Source: Echinococcus granulosus
Taxonomy: Eukaryota > Platyhelminthes > Cestoda > Cyclophyllidea > Taeniidae
Direction of reading: 5' to 3'
DNA: 64,000 nt
Assembly (NCBI RefSeq): GCF_000524195.1
Contig: NW_020170394.1
Coordinates: 1,143,845-1,207,844, forward strand
Shown here: positions 52,287 through 64,000 of the stretch, piece by piece
Layout of the letters: each line of letters starts with the position of its first letter
Numbering within the stretch: the stretch's first letter is position 1
Notes under the pieces: generated by a model
Seen by the model: the letters and a program-made list of their open reading frames with translations, nothing else
Databases searched by the model: none
What the model was told of the DNA's origin: nothing
Translations under genes and position numbers: made by a program

Positions 52287-55200
52287 CTATGTTCGCTGAC
52301 CAGTTGGGAACCCTTGAACCTCCACCTCCTCTCCATACGACCAGACGTAGACACCGGGATAGCGGGCTCGTGATCGTGGCATCCGAAGCATCACCGAAGA
52401 TGATCCGACTCTCAATTGGTCACCCGTGTGAAAACTGGCACTTCTAGTGACTTCCGCCTCAGAGGTCCCACGAAGTAGTCTATCAGGTCCGTAATGATTA
52501 CTGAGGAACATGCCACGCTGCTGTTGCTGTCGCTGTAAGTGCTGCGAAGCAAAACTGAAGCTGATGTCGGCCATGGAGTCACCCATTCCCGATACGGTAT
52601 CTGTGGAAGGGAGCTGAACAGCAGTAGCCGTGTTTGTTGCAGTGGTGCTGTTAATGTTACTGCCAACAGGCTCAACTGGAACATTCCTCGTTGCGCGCGT
52701 TTTGTCTTTGACCAAGGTGTAGACAGTCTGTGAGTTGTCACTCATTGAATCGCCTGTCTGCAGGGCAACCGACTTTTGAGCTGGATTGGTAGTTGGTGGA
52801 TAGACGGTAGCAGAAGGACTAACCAAGGGATAGCCAGGTGGATAAAAGGATTGGGGCTGAATGAAAAAGTGCAAAACTATGATATATTCAAAACGAATAA
52901 TAGGATCGGTAGATCAAAAAAAGACCACAAAAAAAACTCTGCTGAATACTAGTTTTTACAAATCATAATTTTTCATTGGGTGCTTCAGGCATCGCAACCT
53001 CGCTATTCAAAAGTAACTAATTTCTTCTTTTTTTTAGCAGCATATTGCTAAAGTGTTCCAGTGGTTTGAAACCTAAATTTGTCATTTAAAAGAATTTCGC
53101 AACCCCTTTACGTGTAGAAGTACATGTGAAAGTGGAATGTGCCTAATCGCGAGCAATTGATCGACCAATTTACCGGTATCAAGGCAAAGAAATCACCATT
53201 GAACAGAAAAAAGTCGCATTAACAAATTACGACAAGCTTTACACAAAGATTCGCTAGTATTGTTTCATAAAAAGAATGCTGCATAATACTAAAAATCGGA
53301 CTTGACGTCTCGAGTCGCTAAAAGTGCATTTAACACCGTGTTGACACAAAATCTTCGTTAGCAATTTTGACGTCCATCTGCTTAAATGGATAGCTATGAA
53401 ATTACTGATGTCAAGATACTTGAGTGGGGTTCTTTCATCATGGAGACGTTAAATTTATCCTACGACACTTTCTTGGACATATCTGCATGTTTAAGTTATA
53501 TTCTTGTCTGAACTTCGCCCAATGACAAAGCGTCTTCCTATAATTATCATCACTAAAAGTGCTTTTCTTCTTCTTTTTGGATGAATAGAGCACTACTTAG
53601 CTTGACACCGTTTACTTCAACTTAGCCCTAGTTGCAACGCGAATTTGGACGAGCTATTGGTTGATCTACGACCAGCGCATCCGAGAGAAACGCGATTGGG
53701 TAGCCGCAGGACTGCGCAGTTAGTATGGCTTTACGTGACAATAAAAAAAACTCCCACATAGTAATTCATGGCAATTCAATCTGAGCCTGTGTAACAGATG
53801 TGAGGAGCGAATTATTACAGAGTAGTGAGTGCAAGGGCTGCGAATCTTGCATCAGCGTTCCGAGACTTTTCGCTTCGCTATTTAGATCACGATCTGATGC
53901 CACAAACAGGAGACCATGGATTAATGGCAATTTCCAGCGGAGGAAAACGGCATTACTCACTACCGGTTTGCATTAAAGCTAGAGATGAAGCGTTTTGTTG
54001 ACTACCAACAGTACTGTAGACTTAAAAGAGCATTTAAGAGCACTAAATTGAACTTGCATCTTGATTGCATTACTAGGCTCCAAGTTAGTGTGCTAGTTTG
54101 ACAGTTAAAAGAACGCAGTCAAGTTTTTTTCTTGCAACTGCCTAAAGCTTCGTTGATTTAGAAATTTGATAACATCTCTATGAATTTAGAGCATGCAATA
54201 AAACTAAAAACGTTTCCATGTTAATGGGGCGCGCCGCACAAACTCCAGATGAAACGCAAGCGCACATGGCTGGAATCACAAACCGCGTAAGGCAGTTTAT
54301 TGAGGCCAAGTGATAAAGATTTGCAAAAAGGCAAAACTTTTCAATCCAATTTAAGGACGAAAACTACTTCCACTCATGTATAACACACAAGATTACGATG
54401 AAATATGTACCAAATGTCTCACTACTTTTAAAGTGCTTAGGTTGTCATGATCCAAGTTCACAATTATTAAGAACTCGAGTTTCTTGTAATTATGCCTTCT
54501 CACGAATAATTTTGTCCAGAAATGTAGGTTCAAATTTGACTTCATTTACTAAAAAGTCGAATTCAAAATGGAAAAAGTAAGTAGAGTGATGACGGAGTTG
54601 CAAGTAAAGGGCAACCCCGAGAGCCATTGCTGTTATTTGAAAGAATGAGTGAAAGATCTTAGCCTAAGCTTCCTAATCTGCTGTCATTTCCGTATTTACA
54701 AAACTTACTATCCACGGCACCATCCACACAACATCCGGTGATGTGGTGGGGAATGCAAGCGGCACCGATATTTGTGAAGCATCTGATTTTTCTAAGGTGG
54801 GAGTTGTCATGGTACTTGTGTTTGGCGGGACCGGATAAGCAGGTACCCAGGGCGCTAGAATCGGTCGCACTGGAAGGGGAATGAAGGCGGAGGATTGGAT
54901 GGGTGGGCCCGGGGTCGTGGAGGTGACTGACGAAGGGGACATGTAGGTCGGCAAACAGTAGAAGGGGAGAAACGGCGCTCTTGAGTTTGTTCCAATCTGG
55001 GGATGCTGCTGTTGCTGGTGCTGATGCTGTTGATGGGGTGGGAATAATGGATACGGAGGCCATAGCGGCGGTACTGGCGGTGGCGGCGGATGAATCGGAT
55101 TCGAACATTGAGAGGACGAAGGCTCCTTCTTTCTTTCTTCATCCAGAGAAGTGGTTGGCCGGTCGACCGGAGAGGGAGGGATGCAATTGGGGGAGGTGGA

Positions 55201-58200
55201 GGAGGAGGACGTGCAGGAGAATGTGTTAGTTGAGCTATCACTTGTCATGTTGGCATTGTCATTGTACGAGAGATGTTTCTGGGATTTCCCTGTATTTCTG
55301 ATGGAATAGCGTGGCGGGGAGTCCTCGGAGGTCATCCGCAGTCCGGCAATGGTAAAAATAGACATAGCTAAAAGAAATACCTCAATTTATTACTTCATTG
55401 AGTTGACTTGGTTTGAGAGCGTTCTTAGAAGCAAGTATCACTTTCGCAAACAATTTCCGCACGTTCGTATTTCAACAATACAAGCCTTGGTACTTGAAAT
55501 GAGTTTTATCTACAAAGACAATTTATAGAGTCAGGAATCGCTTTAGACTGGACGACACTATCTTAGTTACTCCAAAACGGTTGTAGGAAAATTTAGTAGA
55601 GCTACTTGGCCAAGTAGTGAAATAATTTGTTGCCCTCGGATATTAGAAAAAAAAATTGTATAACAGTTGGTCTCTCCTCAAAATCACTAAAATTTCAGCA
55701 AGACCTGACATTGACACAATATGCTCCCGTCATGGCTATTCTGTGGTTAATTATTCTGGGAATGCTCCGGAGAAAATTTGATATACGTTTCTTCATCATA
55801 TGCTTTCTGTAATTTGTTAAGCTATATGGACCTTCTCAGTTAAAGTTTTATTTTTTGATTGTATGTCAGGCATGCAAAGCGAAAAACGTGTATTGGTTTT
55901 TAAAAATAACTATAATGTGTACTTTTAAAAATGGTCTAATTAATTCAATCGTTCACATGACTAATCAACCATTTTTGTTGCCATCTTGAGACAGAGACCC
56001 TGTACTTAAAAGTGTGCTCCGTTATCTCATACAAAACAGCCATGGAAGTGGGTACTTATTTGAGAGAATATATTTAACCATTTTCAATCATACATTTGCC
56101 GAGTGAAAAAAACAGGCATTTATAAAAATGTGGCTAAATTGAGAAACTGTGTAGTTTCAGGTTTTGAAGCCACTTTTAGCAAAATTAATTGGCACTTTTA
56201 TGGGAGAAAAGTCAAACAATAAACCAACAAACACCGGTGTATTACACTCTGTTGTCCACAATAAGTACTGACTGTGCCTCATCTTTCAAAACTATGTTTG
56301 TAATTTAGTGCCCCAATTTGTTAGGATACAAAACTGGGTTGTGTTTCGGAAGAATCCCATAAGAAAGGTGGTATAGTTAAGCAGTCTGGTTATCTGCATG
56401 TTGGGGTGTTCGGTCTCGCTGATTAGACGACAAGTGCATAACAAGCGTAAGAAGATGAGAATATGTGGGGCGTGCAAGCAGATGAGCTGTTGTGTAATGA
56501 TATAAATGCACCCAATTCCAAATTTTGAGAAGGACTATTCAAGCAATATAAAGTACCCTCACCGAAACTGGTGAAAAGTTTTAGAGAGAAGTAACTACTT
56601 ACGCATGAATCTTATCTCCAAATAAGTAGAGCATTTGAGCATAGCTGAACTGTCACTACGGTCTGATATAATTTAAGGCCTTACTGTCAGGTAGGCAGGC
56701 GAGTTGAGCCGTCGGAAGGGAGACGGTGAAGTAGGGATGGCGGAGAGCGGCGCGAGCAGTGATGCGTCGCTCGGGGGGCAATTGGAGGAGGGCAGAGGCG
56801 AGGGTGGTGGCATGTGCGATGTGACCGAGGCGCGGTACCACGTGGTTTAGCGGTTTCCCTGCGTGCCACAGCAGCCCACACCCTCCCTTTCCTGGCCATC
56901 CTCCGCGTGCTCCGGTGGACAAATGCTGATGCGGCTGCTGTGACCGCGACTGCTGATGATGATGGCCGTGGTGATGTTGATGGTGACGATGCTGGTAAGA
57001 ATGGTGGTGACGATGATGTCGACGATGCGAGGAACTGCCTAGCAGATTCTTATACTTTGGAAGCTTCGAGACACCGGGCCAAGTCTCCTCCGTAGGTGTA
57101 CCCATGTACTGCAAGGGGACGGGACATAAACATCAGCAGCTATCGTAGCTAAGTGCACCAAACAAACCAATGGCGGGATTTGTGAATTTGTGTTAAATTA
57201 CATTAGACACCAATAACGACCCTATAGAAATCCTAATTATACAGTGATTACAAAGAAGCGATTTCATATTATTACAATAATTTGAGTAAGACTATTTTAA
57301 GACACTATGCATTACCTCTTCATGCATTTCCTAAATTTTCCAGAAGCTGTATTTCTCAATTTGGGAAGAAAATGCCCCAAGAAATACCGAGATCTGTTTG
57401 ACTACTTTGTCTATTCAAGACTGCATTTAAAATATTTATAAAATTGGACGAATTATTTGGCCGACCTTCTATGTACTAATCTGTTATCAACACTGTCGTT
57501 GGATTTGCGGCAACTCCAATCTACAATTTTCAAAAATGTAACGTAGTGAAAGGACTCGTCCAAAGATTCTACTTTAAAAAAAGAAATAGGGATATTTAAA
57601 TGAGAACCATATTTTAACAGTCAACAAAAGACTTGATACTTTGGTGCCAGACTTGGAAGTTCTGGTGGTAAATGTAAATGCTTCGTACATCTAGTGAATT
57701 GACGGTGGTGAGAGCGTGATAAGGCAGGTATTGGCCGTAAAACGGATGGAAGCGAATGGGAAGAAGCTGAAGGCTAATCAATGAGCACTTAGTGTTCCCC
57801 TGTGAAAACTTAAACAAGGCGTTTTACCCATAACCCGCCAACGCTACTGTGGTACCGCGCCTGCATGAGTCACTGGGTGGGGACGTCTGCAAGACCACAC
57901 CCATGCAGAGCGTCTATTGGATGGGGTCGGACACGCGAAGCGCAGACACCAAATGCCCTTGTCCGCGTGCAGCTGAATTCCCGTACTGATGCACGCTCTC
58001 AACGTAGCGAGTTGATTGGGTAAGCGAAGCGGATTACCTTGGATGCCACTCATTAATCGGATTTTTGTGTTCCATCGACTCAGTCAGCAAATTCACTTAT
58101 TGGAGTGGTACTAATGCTCGCGTTTAAAGCGAAAAAGTTTTCAAATGCTCTCGTGCAAACTTATTCTGGTATTCGATTGCCTCAGATAACAAGATGAACG

Positions 58201-61200
58201 CGAGTATGTACCTCCATTTGCAAGCTGACATCGAAGCACCTGACAGTTATCGTCATTCAGACGCCAAAAGTTATGGTGGAGGATAGGCGAAATAAATCTC
58301 GAAAATTAAGTACTAACGGAAAGTATACCATACTCTGGAAATCTCTGGGACCCACTCGTGGGATGGGCCTTGCAAAACAGATTGACATAAGAACACACGT
58401 CACTCGTGGCTTACTGTAGCAGACACATGGGCTAGACCTGACAGTTATTGTATAAATTTTGCAATAAAGAAACTGTTAATTGATGGATCTGTATGGATCC
58501 AAATTCCTACAATGAATCCTTCGTGAGGATTAGTTTTGACGAAACACAAGTGTGGAGTAACAGATGTTTATCAAAGTACCTCATGAGGAAACAAAACGAT
58601 CGCATAAAGAGCAGCTTTACAAGGAGAAAAGTGTCAGGATCTGACATGATCCTTGTGCTTTCGATTCAGTTGAAACATTATAAAGGTTGTCAGCTAAAAA
58701 GACTGCTAAGGTAAACCCAAAATCCTTCTCAGTGTACAGTGGCATCATAAAAGCGAAACCAGAGTTAAAGAAAAAAATAATGGTTTAATAAGTATAGATT
58801 GGCAACAAATACTGTGATACAAACAAACTAGTCTTAATCGATCCCAAAATCCGTGGTGGAAATAAAATCATAAGTACATATTGTCTAAAAGGAAATAATA
58901 GGTATTAAATGAAGTTAAAATAGCGCAATTTCCTGTATCACAGGTAATAGAATTTTTCTTTGAAATTGTGTACACTGAAAATGGTAACAATTTTGTGGTA
59001 TCTCAACGATACACACATAATGATGATAGGCTAATGCTATAACTCATTGTGAGGAAATAAGAAATGGAAGTGAACGTACTATCGTAACGTACCCTGAAAA
59101 TCTTGTCCAGTTGATCTACAGCGTCTGCCACACCCGGAAAGGTGGCGTCACCGGAAAGCATCTCCAAAAATATGCACCCGACACCCCTGCAGTGAAAAAG
59201 TACGAAGTTGTTACAAACCAAGTCAAACTCCTGATAGTGTAAAATGCAAAGATTTTCTTAAAAACAATAGGCAAAATCTTTTTATGAGGATTTTCGTCTT
59301 CTGAAGAACCTATTTTTTTAATTTTGAGGCTAATTACTAGCTCGCGACTGAGCAGATTTAGCAGTAGTTGGATATAAAGTGACGTTTTATTGTAAGAAGA
59401 CGTTCACAAGCAAATAGTTGGATAAACTTAATTGCAGTGTAAATTGTGACATTGTGAAATCGCGACTTTATTGCTGGAATTACCTGATTCTTGGTTCAAA
59501 ATAAGATGTCTTTATTACTCCTAGAATACTTATTTACATAAGAGCATAGGTATCTAAACCATATCTCGGAAATTGCAAAGTTGACGTCAACAGTTTGCTT
59601 GCTCAAAAACATACTCTTCGTAATCATTTTCCCCTGATAGGTAATGTTTTGAAAGAAGTTTACCTATTTATTGGCAGTAACATTCACAGTGTACCTAGCG
59701 GTGAAATAAAATAGGTGTGGTGGCACTGTGACGTTAAACGAATGCTTCCATAATTTGAGCACCCTGCGCCCCTAAAACAATACATTTTATCGCAAAGGCA
59801 TGAGACCTATTCGTTGCCAATTTTTCACTACCTTATTACCACTGCGTCACGCCATTTGTTAGCTACTATTCGGCATTCTGTGACTAAATGAATGGGAGTA
59901 GTATTGTTTATGCGGACAACAGGCTACTTACCACATATCGAGAGAAGCGGTGTAGTTCGTGGAGCCCAATAAAACGTCGGGTGGTCGGTACCAGAGTGTG
60001 ACAACCTCATGACTGTAGGTATGACTCGGGACTGACTTGGCTCGAGCCAGGCCGAAGTCAGCCAATTTGAGTTCGCCGTTCGCCGACACGAGAATATTCT
60101 GGGGCTTTAGGTCACGATGTAGTATTCTACGGTCATGACAGTACGCCAAACCACGCAGTAATTGGTAGAGAAGTAACTGGAAAATGGCATTTAACGTCAA
60201 TATTAGAATCCAATATTTTACGAAACTCCTATTGACAAATACGTAGGAGCCAACACACACCTGCCCTCGTCATTTGGCCCTTAGGAAAGATAGACTCCAA
60301 ACAGCATTCGCCAATTTTTCATGGCGCATGACTACTGAAAGCCTTCCTACAGCCAATCAAACTAAAGAAACAAAACTTTTAAAAGCTCTTTTACTGTATT
60401 TATACCGAAGTCGTGTATTCACAAACGCTCTGCCATACTAGCTATCTTATGCATTCAAATACGCATATGCTTGCGTAAACCCATTTTACAACACCTTTTA
60501 CCACTGATTCTTGATTGCTATCCTCATATGGATGCTTTAACAGAGGTCAATTTTGCCAGACTTTAGCAATCAACCATCAATGGGAAATGCAGATCAAGAT
60601 GTGGTGATGGAATATCAAAACCCTATTAAATTAGCTCATTTATGAAATATGGGCTAAAGAAAAACCATAAAATGGCCATATATTTCCCGAGCTTTTGCTG
60701 GTAAAAGTTCCAAGGCACACCGAAAACACAATTTGTAAGGGATGGCAAAATTAATGTTGCGAGTTGCTGTAATGTTTACTTAAATAGAAAAACCGTCCCC
60801 ACAAGTAAGCTGTTCACTCCTAATTTAAGAACACTAAACTTGGCAGGTATCAACCGATCCCTTTTCTGCTACAGGGGAAGAAAATATTATGCGACGTCAC
60901 ACCTTTTGTGAATCCGACTACCTTAGTCAATTACTTGGAGAGGGAAATCCACAAAAAATAAAAGTAAAAAAACATTGAGTGAACAAGATGGAATGCTAAT
61001 GGAAAGTATGTCTGCCTCATAGAATGCTGAAGTAGATAAATATAGAAATATTAGTATTTGTTAAAGTCTATAAGGCATAGCTCGAACGAACGTAAATGAA
61101 GTAGTTTATATGATTTTGATTTGAGATTAATGCCTTCCCTTTAATGTGGAAGGACGATGTTCTGTACTTCGTTTCTAACTTTTACAAAAACTGACTGCTG

Positions 61201-64000
61201 GCAGTCTATTTTATTTAATTTTACAGCAGCAAGTGTTATACAATCAACTCTTACCTGTACATTTTGGGGTTTGAGACCTTTAGGATTTTTCTCCATCAAT
61301 CGACTCAAATCAGAATCCTATGCGGTTTAACAATAGATAAGGTGAATAATGTGATACTTCCATGGATATCCATGTTGATAGTTTAAATGTTTGTATAAAT
61401 GCTCGAAAGAAAGAGCCACAAACTCTTAGTTTTCCAAAACTGACCAATTAATTAAGTCCGACGGAGGTACGGACACTTATACCAAAGGACCCCAATGGTG
61501 ATTACCACTTTGTTGTGCATAAGCAAAATACCAACTCTTTTAATAACCAAATAAAATGAGTAAAGACTCCTTCAAGCATCACAGCCAGTAAAACGACTGA
61601 ACCTTTTATATAGACGGCTTCTAAGAGTTCATACAAAGCGAAGGCATTCACACACTTTCCCTTAAAGTTGTGCCGGCCTATTTAAATCATGGCATCATAT
61701 GCAATAAAAATCTCGTAGTTTTGAGGTAAAATTTGTTTACAAAACAATCACTTATCAAAATATATAAAATGCACAATAAAATTATGGCCTTAGGACAAGG
61801 TCAAACCATAATTAAGATTGTTTCACCGAAATTTGTTATTTTAAATCGTTGAGACAATAATTTGGAGAGGAGTTCATCTTAACTCGGTGGATGCTTGCCG
61901 AGTGTTGATGCCGAATACATTACAAATATAAAATGAGGCTTTACGATTGTAAACATACCACGTATTCAAAGACGAAATTGAGAGTGAGTTTTGTATGTAC
62001 AATGTCGTGAAGAGTGACAATGTTTGCATGACGCAGGGACTTCAGTAATGAGGCTAGAAACAAAAAATGGGTCCGTTGCAGTGAGGAATCAACGCTCATC
62101 GACGCATTATTTGGTCGTCAAAATTGTGGAGGCTTCCGACTAACAGGATGAATTCATGAAAGGCATATAGAATAAAGGCAGGCGATTTGTCAGAGTACTT
62201 TGGATAAAATGAAGTATTTTAGTCTGGCTTCCAACCTGCCACATATTTCAAAAGGCCTCGTTTGAAGGTTTAATTATAAGCACTCTTTAAATTGTTTTGA
62301 CGCCCTTAAGGAGGTACGCAACTACTACATGCATTAAAAGTTATGTCGATACATGTATTCGAATACCACCCAGGACTTTACCTTCTCTGATGGCCGTAAA
62401 AGGGAGTCCTTCCTCTTGATTAATCCGAATTTCCTTAACAGCGACCACACGATTGGTGAGACTATGATGTGGGAGAAAGTGTGTCAATAAAAATTCAGTT
62501 CATAGTCGACACTGTACACAGTAGCGAACTTTACAGGTTCTATCGAGTGACTACCAATATCTAATTTGTTACAAAAACATAATGCTTTAAGCCAACTCCC
62601 GATCCAAAGCCTTCACTGGCTCTCAACCACCGTACCTTTGGAGATTTTGAAGGAGCCGGTGAATATTTGGCTAATGAAAGTTTTGATGTCACCGTTATCT
62701 CAGGAATAGACACATCTGCATTCACAAGCTAATGCTATTGCATATTTCGGTGAGAGCAATTAGCATAATGGCAGGTGCTGCCTAAACATTTGTGTCCTCG
62801 GACACTTGGACAGCTCAAAAATAACTTCAAAAGAAAGTATGATGACTAACACATTTGGAATAATTTAAAATGGGTTTCTATCACGACGATGAGTGCATAC
62901 ACTTAAAGCTATGCTGCAGATAGCCCCATTAAAGGTGAACCATTGTTGAAGGCGGATGTTAAAATTCGTTAGTGCGTTGTTGTCGTCATTTATCGACTAA
63001 TTGAACAGCACACTTCGATGTTCACAACACCGTTATAGTGAGTAGCATACCTTCTGGTATGTTATATTTGAGTACATAATAGAAGCATATCCAGTTACCT
63101 TTTTATAATAAGCCAATCTACTTATTGTCAATTTTAAGTAAACTTGATGAACTATTTTTAGTTTGAATCCCAAAGGTGACCCTGAGTATGCAGAGGCGTC
63201 AATCCATGCCATTGTAAGAAGGAATTCATGTTTATGATACAGGGTATTGATACATAACAGATAGTCCATTCTCTTCGTCGAAGCATACGTTTAGTTGCAT
63301 TCGGAATAGTGCACTTCGTTATCTATTACAGCAGCTTAGCAGATCAAAAACGATCAAGTCCAACCATACTATTCAGGTTCTAGGGTTTTAAAGATGTTCC
63401 TAACTTGGATAAGTTGCTAAACTCATATCATGGCTTATCAGTTACGATTTATAAGACATTCGCACATTTATTAGCCTCTACTCGTTGAGTATTTTATTAC
63501 TCGGAGTTACCTAGATAAGTATTTTGGGAATGAATATCATCCTTTTTGTTGGCTTTTTGTTATTCAATTAATTCCCCTTCGAAACAGTATGAAATAAGTA
63601 GGTTAGCTTAACTACGTAAAATTTATGATTTTTTGTGGAGAGGAAAACTAAGTAGTTGGCTTGATAGGGCTAGGAAGTGTGGTCAGTCGTATCGACCTAC
63701 TGAGAATATCCGCGATAGACAGTGGCGTAAGAACCCTCGCCGAGCACCTCCAACTTCTTGTAGGACTCAATGGCGCCAAACGACTCGATTCCTGCCACGG
63801 CGGACCGTGCAGCGGAGGAGCCGCGCGAGCGCCACGTCGCTCCAGAGCGACAGGAAATGCCGCTGTCGTCGCCTGCGCGACCAACGCTATCCACTCCTCC
63901 GCCCTCCCCCGCAGTCCTCGCCTCTGCCTCCGTCTCCGTCCCCGCCACGGTCGACGAGAAACCTGTTGTGTCTGCGGCTCCGAAACCTGCCGCCACACAC
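52287..64000 (-). CDS. PFTAIRE cyclin-dependent kinase (CDK14/15, Eip63E type), 5' end beyond window
   Basis: CMGC serine/threonine kinase; in other animals CDK14 pairs with cyclin Y at the membrane and acts in Wnt signalling. Exons (minus): 64000-63701 (open at the edge), 62461-62382, 62053-61959, 61317-61255, 60176-59932, 59186-59093, 57108-56685, 55367-54709, 52856-52287; phases all agree, about 840 residues visible. Motifs in order: [18 protein letters not shown] (Gly loop), VVAVKEI (catalytic Lys), [85 protein letters not shown], and MSIFTIAGL where human CDK14 has SSIFTVPNV. The C-lobe contains a histidine-rich insertion (57108-56685 exon). Two low-complexity exons extend the protein far past the usual C-terminus, ending …FPTGQRT. 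Family identity is firm. Membership of the last exon is supported by phase and the poly(A) signal. Confidence 0.92.
54709..55367 (-). other. Exon for a Pro/Ser/Gln-rich kinase tail
   Basis: Starts with the conserved MSIFTIAGL element, then becomes low-complexity: a Ser/Thr run ([12 protein letters not shown]), a proline run ([15 protein letters not shown]), a His/Gln run ([12 protein letters not shown]), then proline and aliphatic stretches. The donor gtaagt follows …MVPWI in phase 0 and joins to [10 protein letters not shown] in the last exon. Confidence 0.8.
56921..57032 (-). other. Coding segment for a His-rich insertion in the kinase C-lobe
   Basis: Encodes a run dominated by His, Gln, Arg and Ser ([16 protein letters not shown]… to …QQPHQHLS). 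It sits between KYKNLLGSS and [19 protein letters not shown], which correspond to the αG/CMGC-insert region of CDK14. The insertion is in frame within one exon that continues into the conserved [13 protein letters not shown]. Confidence 0.85.

Noticed and set aside
54855..55241. Alternative frames in the kinase tail exon (minus and plus)
   Set aside because: They are frame-shifted readings of low-complexity codons. Only the frame with MSIFTIAGL joins its neighbours in phase.
52287..56684. The Pro/Gln-rich exons as a separate gene downstream of the kinase
   Set aside because: Phase continuity from LPD through MSIFTIAGL matches the family tail, and no independent start or promoter is evident.

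Overview
The window comes from an intron-rich animal genome. Introns run from 32-47 nt up to several kb, mRNA termini look eukaryotic, and every recognised protein has a metazoan family. The very short introns, the AT-rich non-coding DNA and an acceptor-like site just upstream of almost every start codon suggest a flatworm, possibly a tapeworm. That taxonomic call is inference. I saw no bacterial-type operons, CRISPR arrays or tRNA genes. Gene models were built by hand from reading frame, GT/AG sites, intron phase and remembered family motifs; no search was run.

Layout: (1) 929-15004, plus strand: 3' part of a DOCK-family Rac/Rap exchange factor, 22 exons, with a Crk-SH3-type proline tail. 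(2) 17089-18901, minus: complete three-exon PIGV (GPI mannosyltransferase 2), tail-to-tail with DOCK. (3) 20341-23556, plus: complete adiponectin-receptor (PAQR) gene, head-to-head with PIGV. (4) 25464-26882, plus: intronless ZMPSTE24/STE24 CAAX protease. (5) 27789-30120, plus: three-exon ATPSCKMT/FAM173-type lysine methyltransferase. (6) 33584-35614 and 39629-40762, plus: two tandem Maf-type nucleotide pyrophosphatase genes with the same intron plan; the first has lost several conserved active-site residues. (7) 40925-47516, minus: complete eight-exon CNGA-type cyclic-nucleotide-gated channel, 162 bp tail-to-tail from the second Maf gene. (8) 52287 to the right edge, minus: PFTAIRE kinase (CDK14/15, Eip63E type) with a histidine-rich insertion in the C-lobe and a long low-complexity tail; its 5' end lies beyond the window.

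The genes do not form one pathway. Several act at membranes or in signalling: DOCK at the cytoskeleton, the PAQR receptor, the CNG channel, PFTAIRE kinase (Wnt/cyclin Y in other animals), and PIGV and ZMPSTE24 in the ER. The most unusual observations are the degenerate Maf paralogue, the His-rich insert in the kinase, a GC-AG intron and two micro-exons in DOCK, and the recurrent 3' splice sites 1-29 nt before start codons, which fit spliced-leader trans-splicing. Intergenic stretches are mostly unrecognised AT-rich DNA, with a few orphan open frames reported at low confidence.
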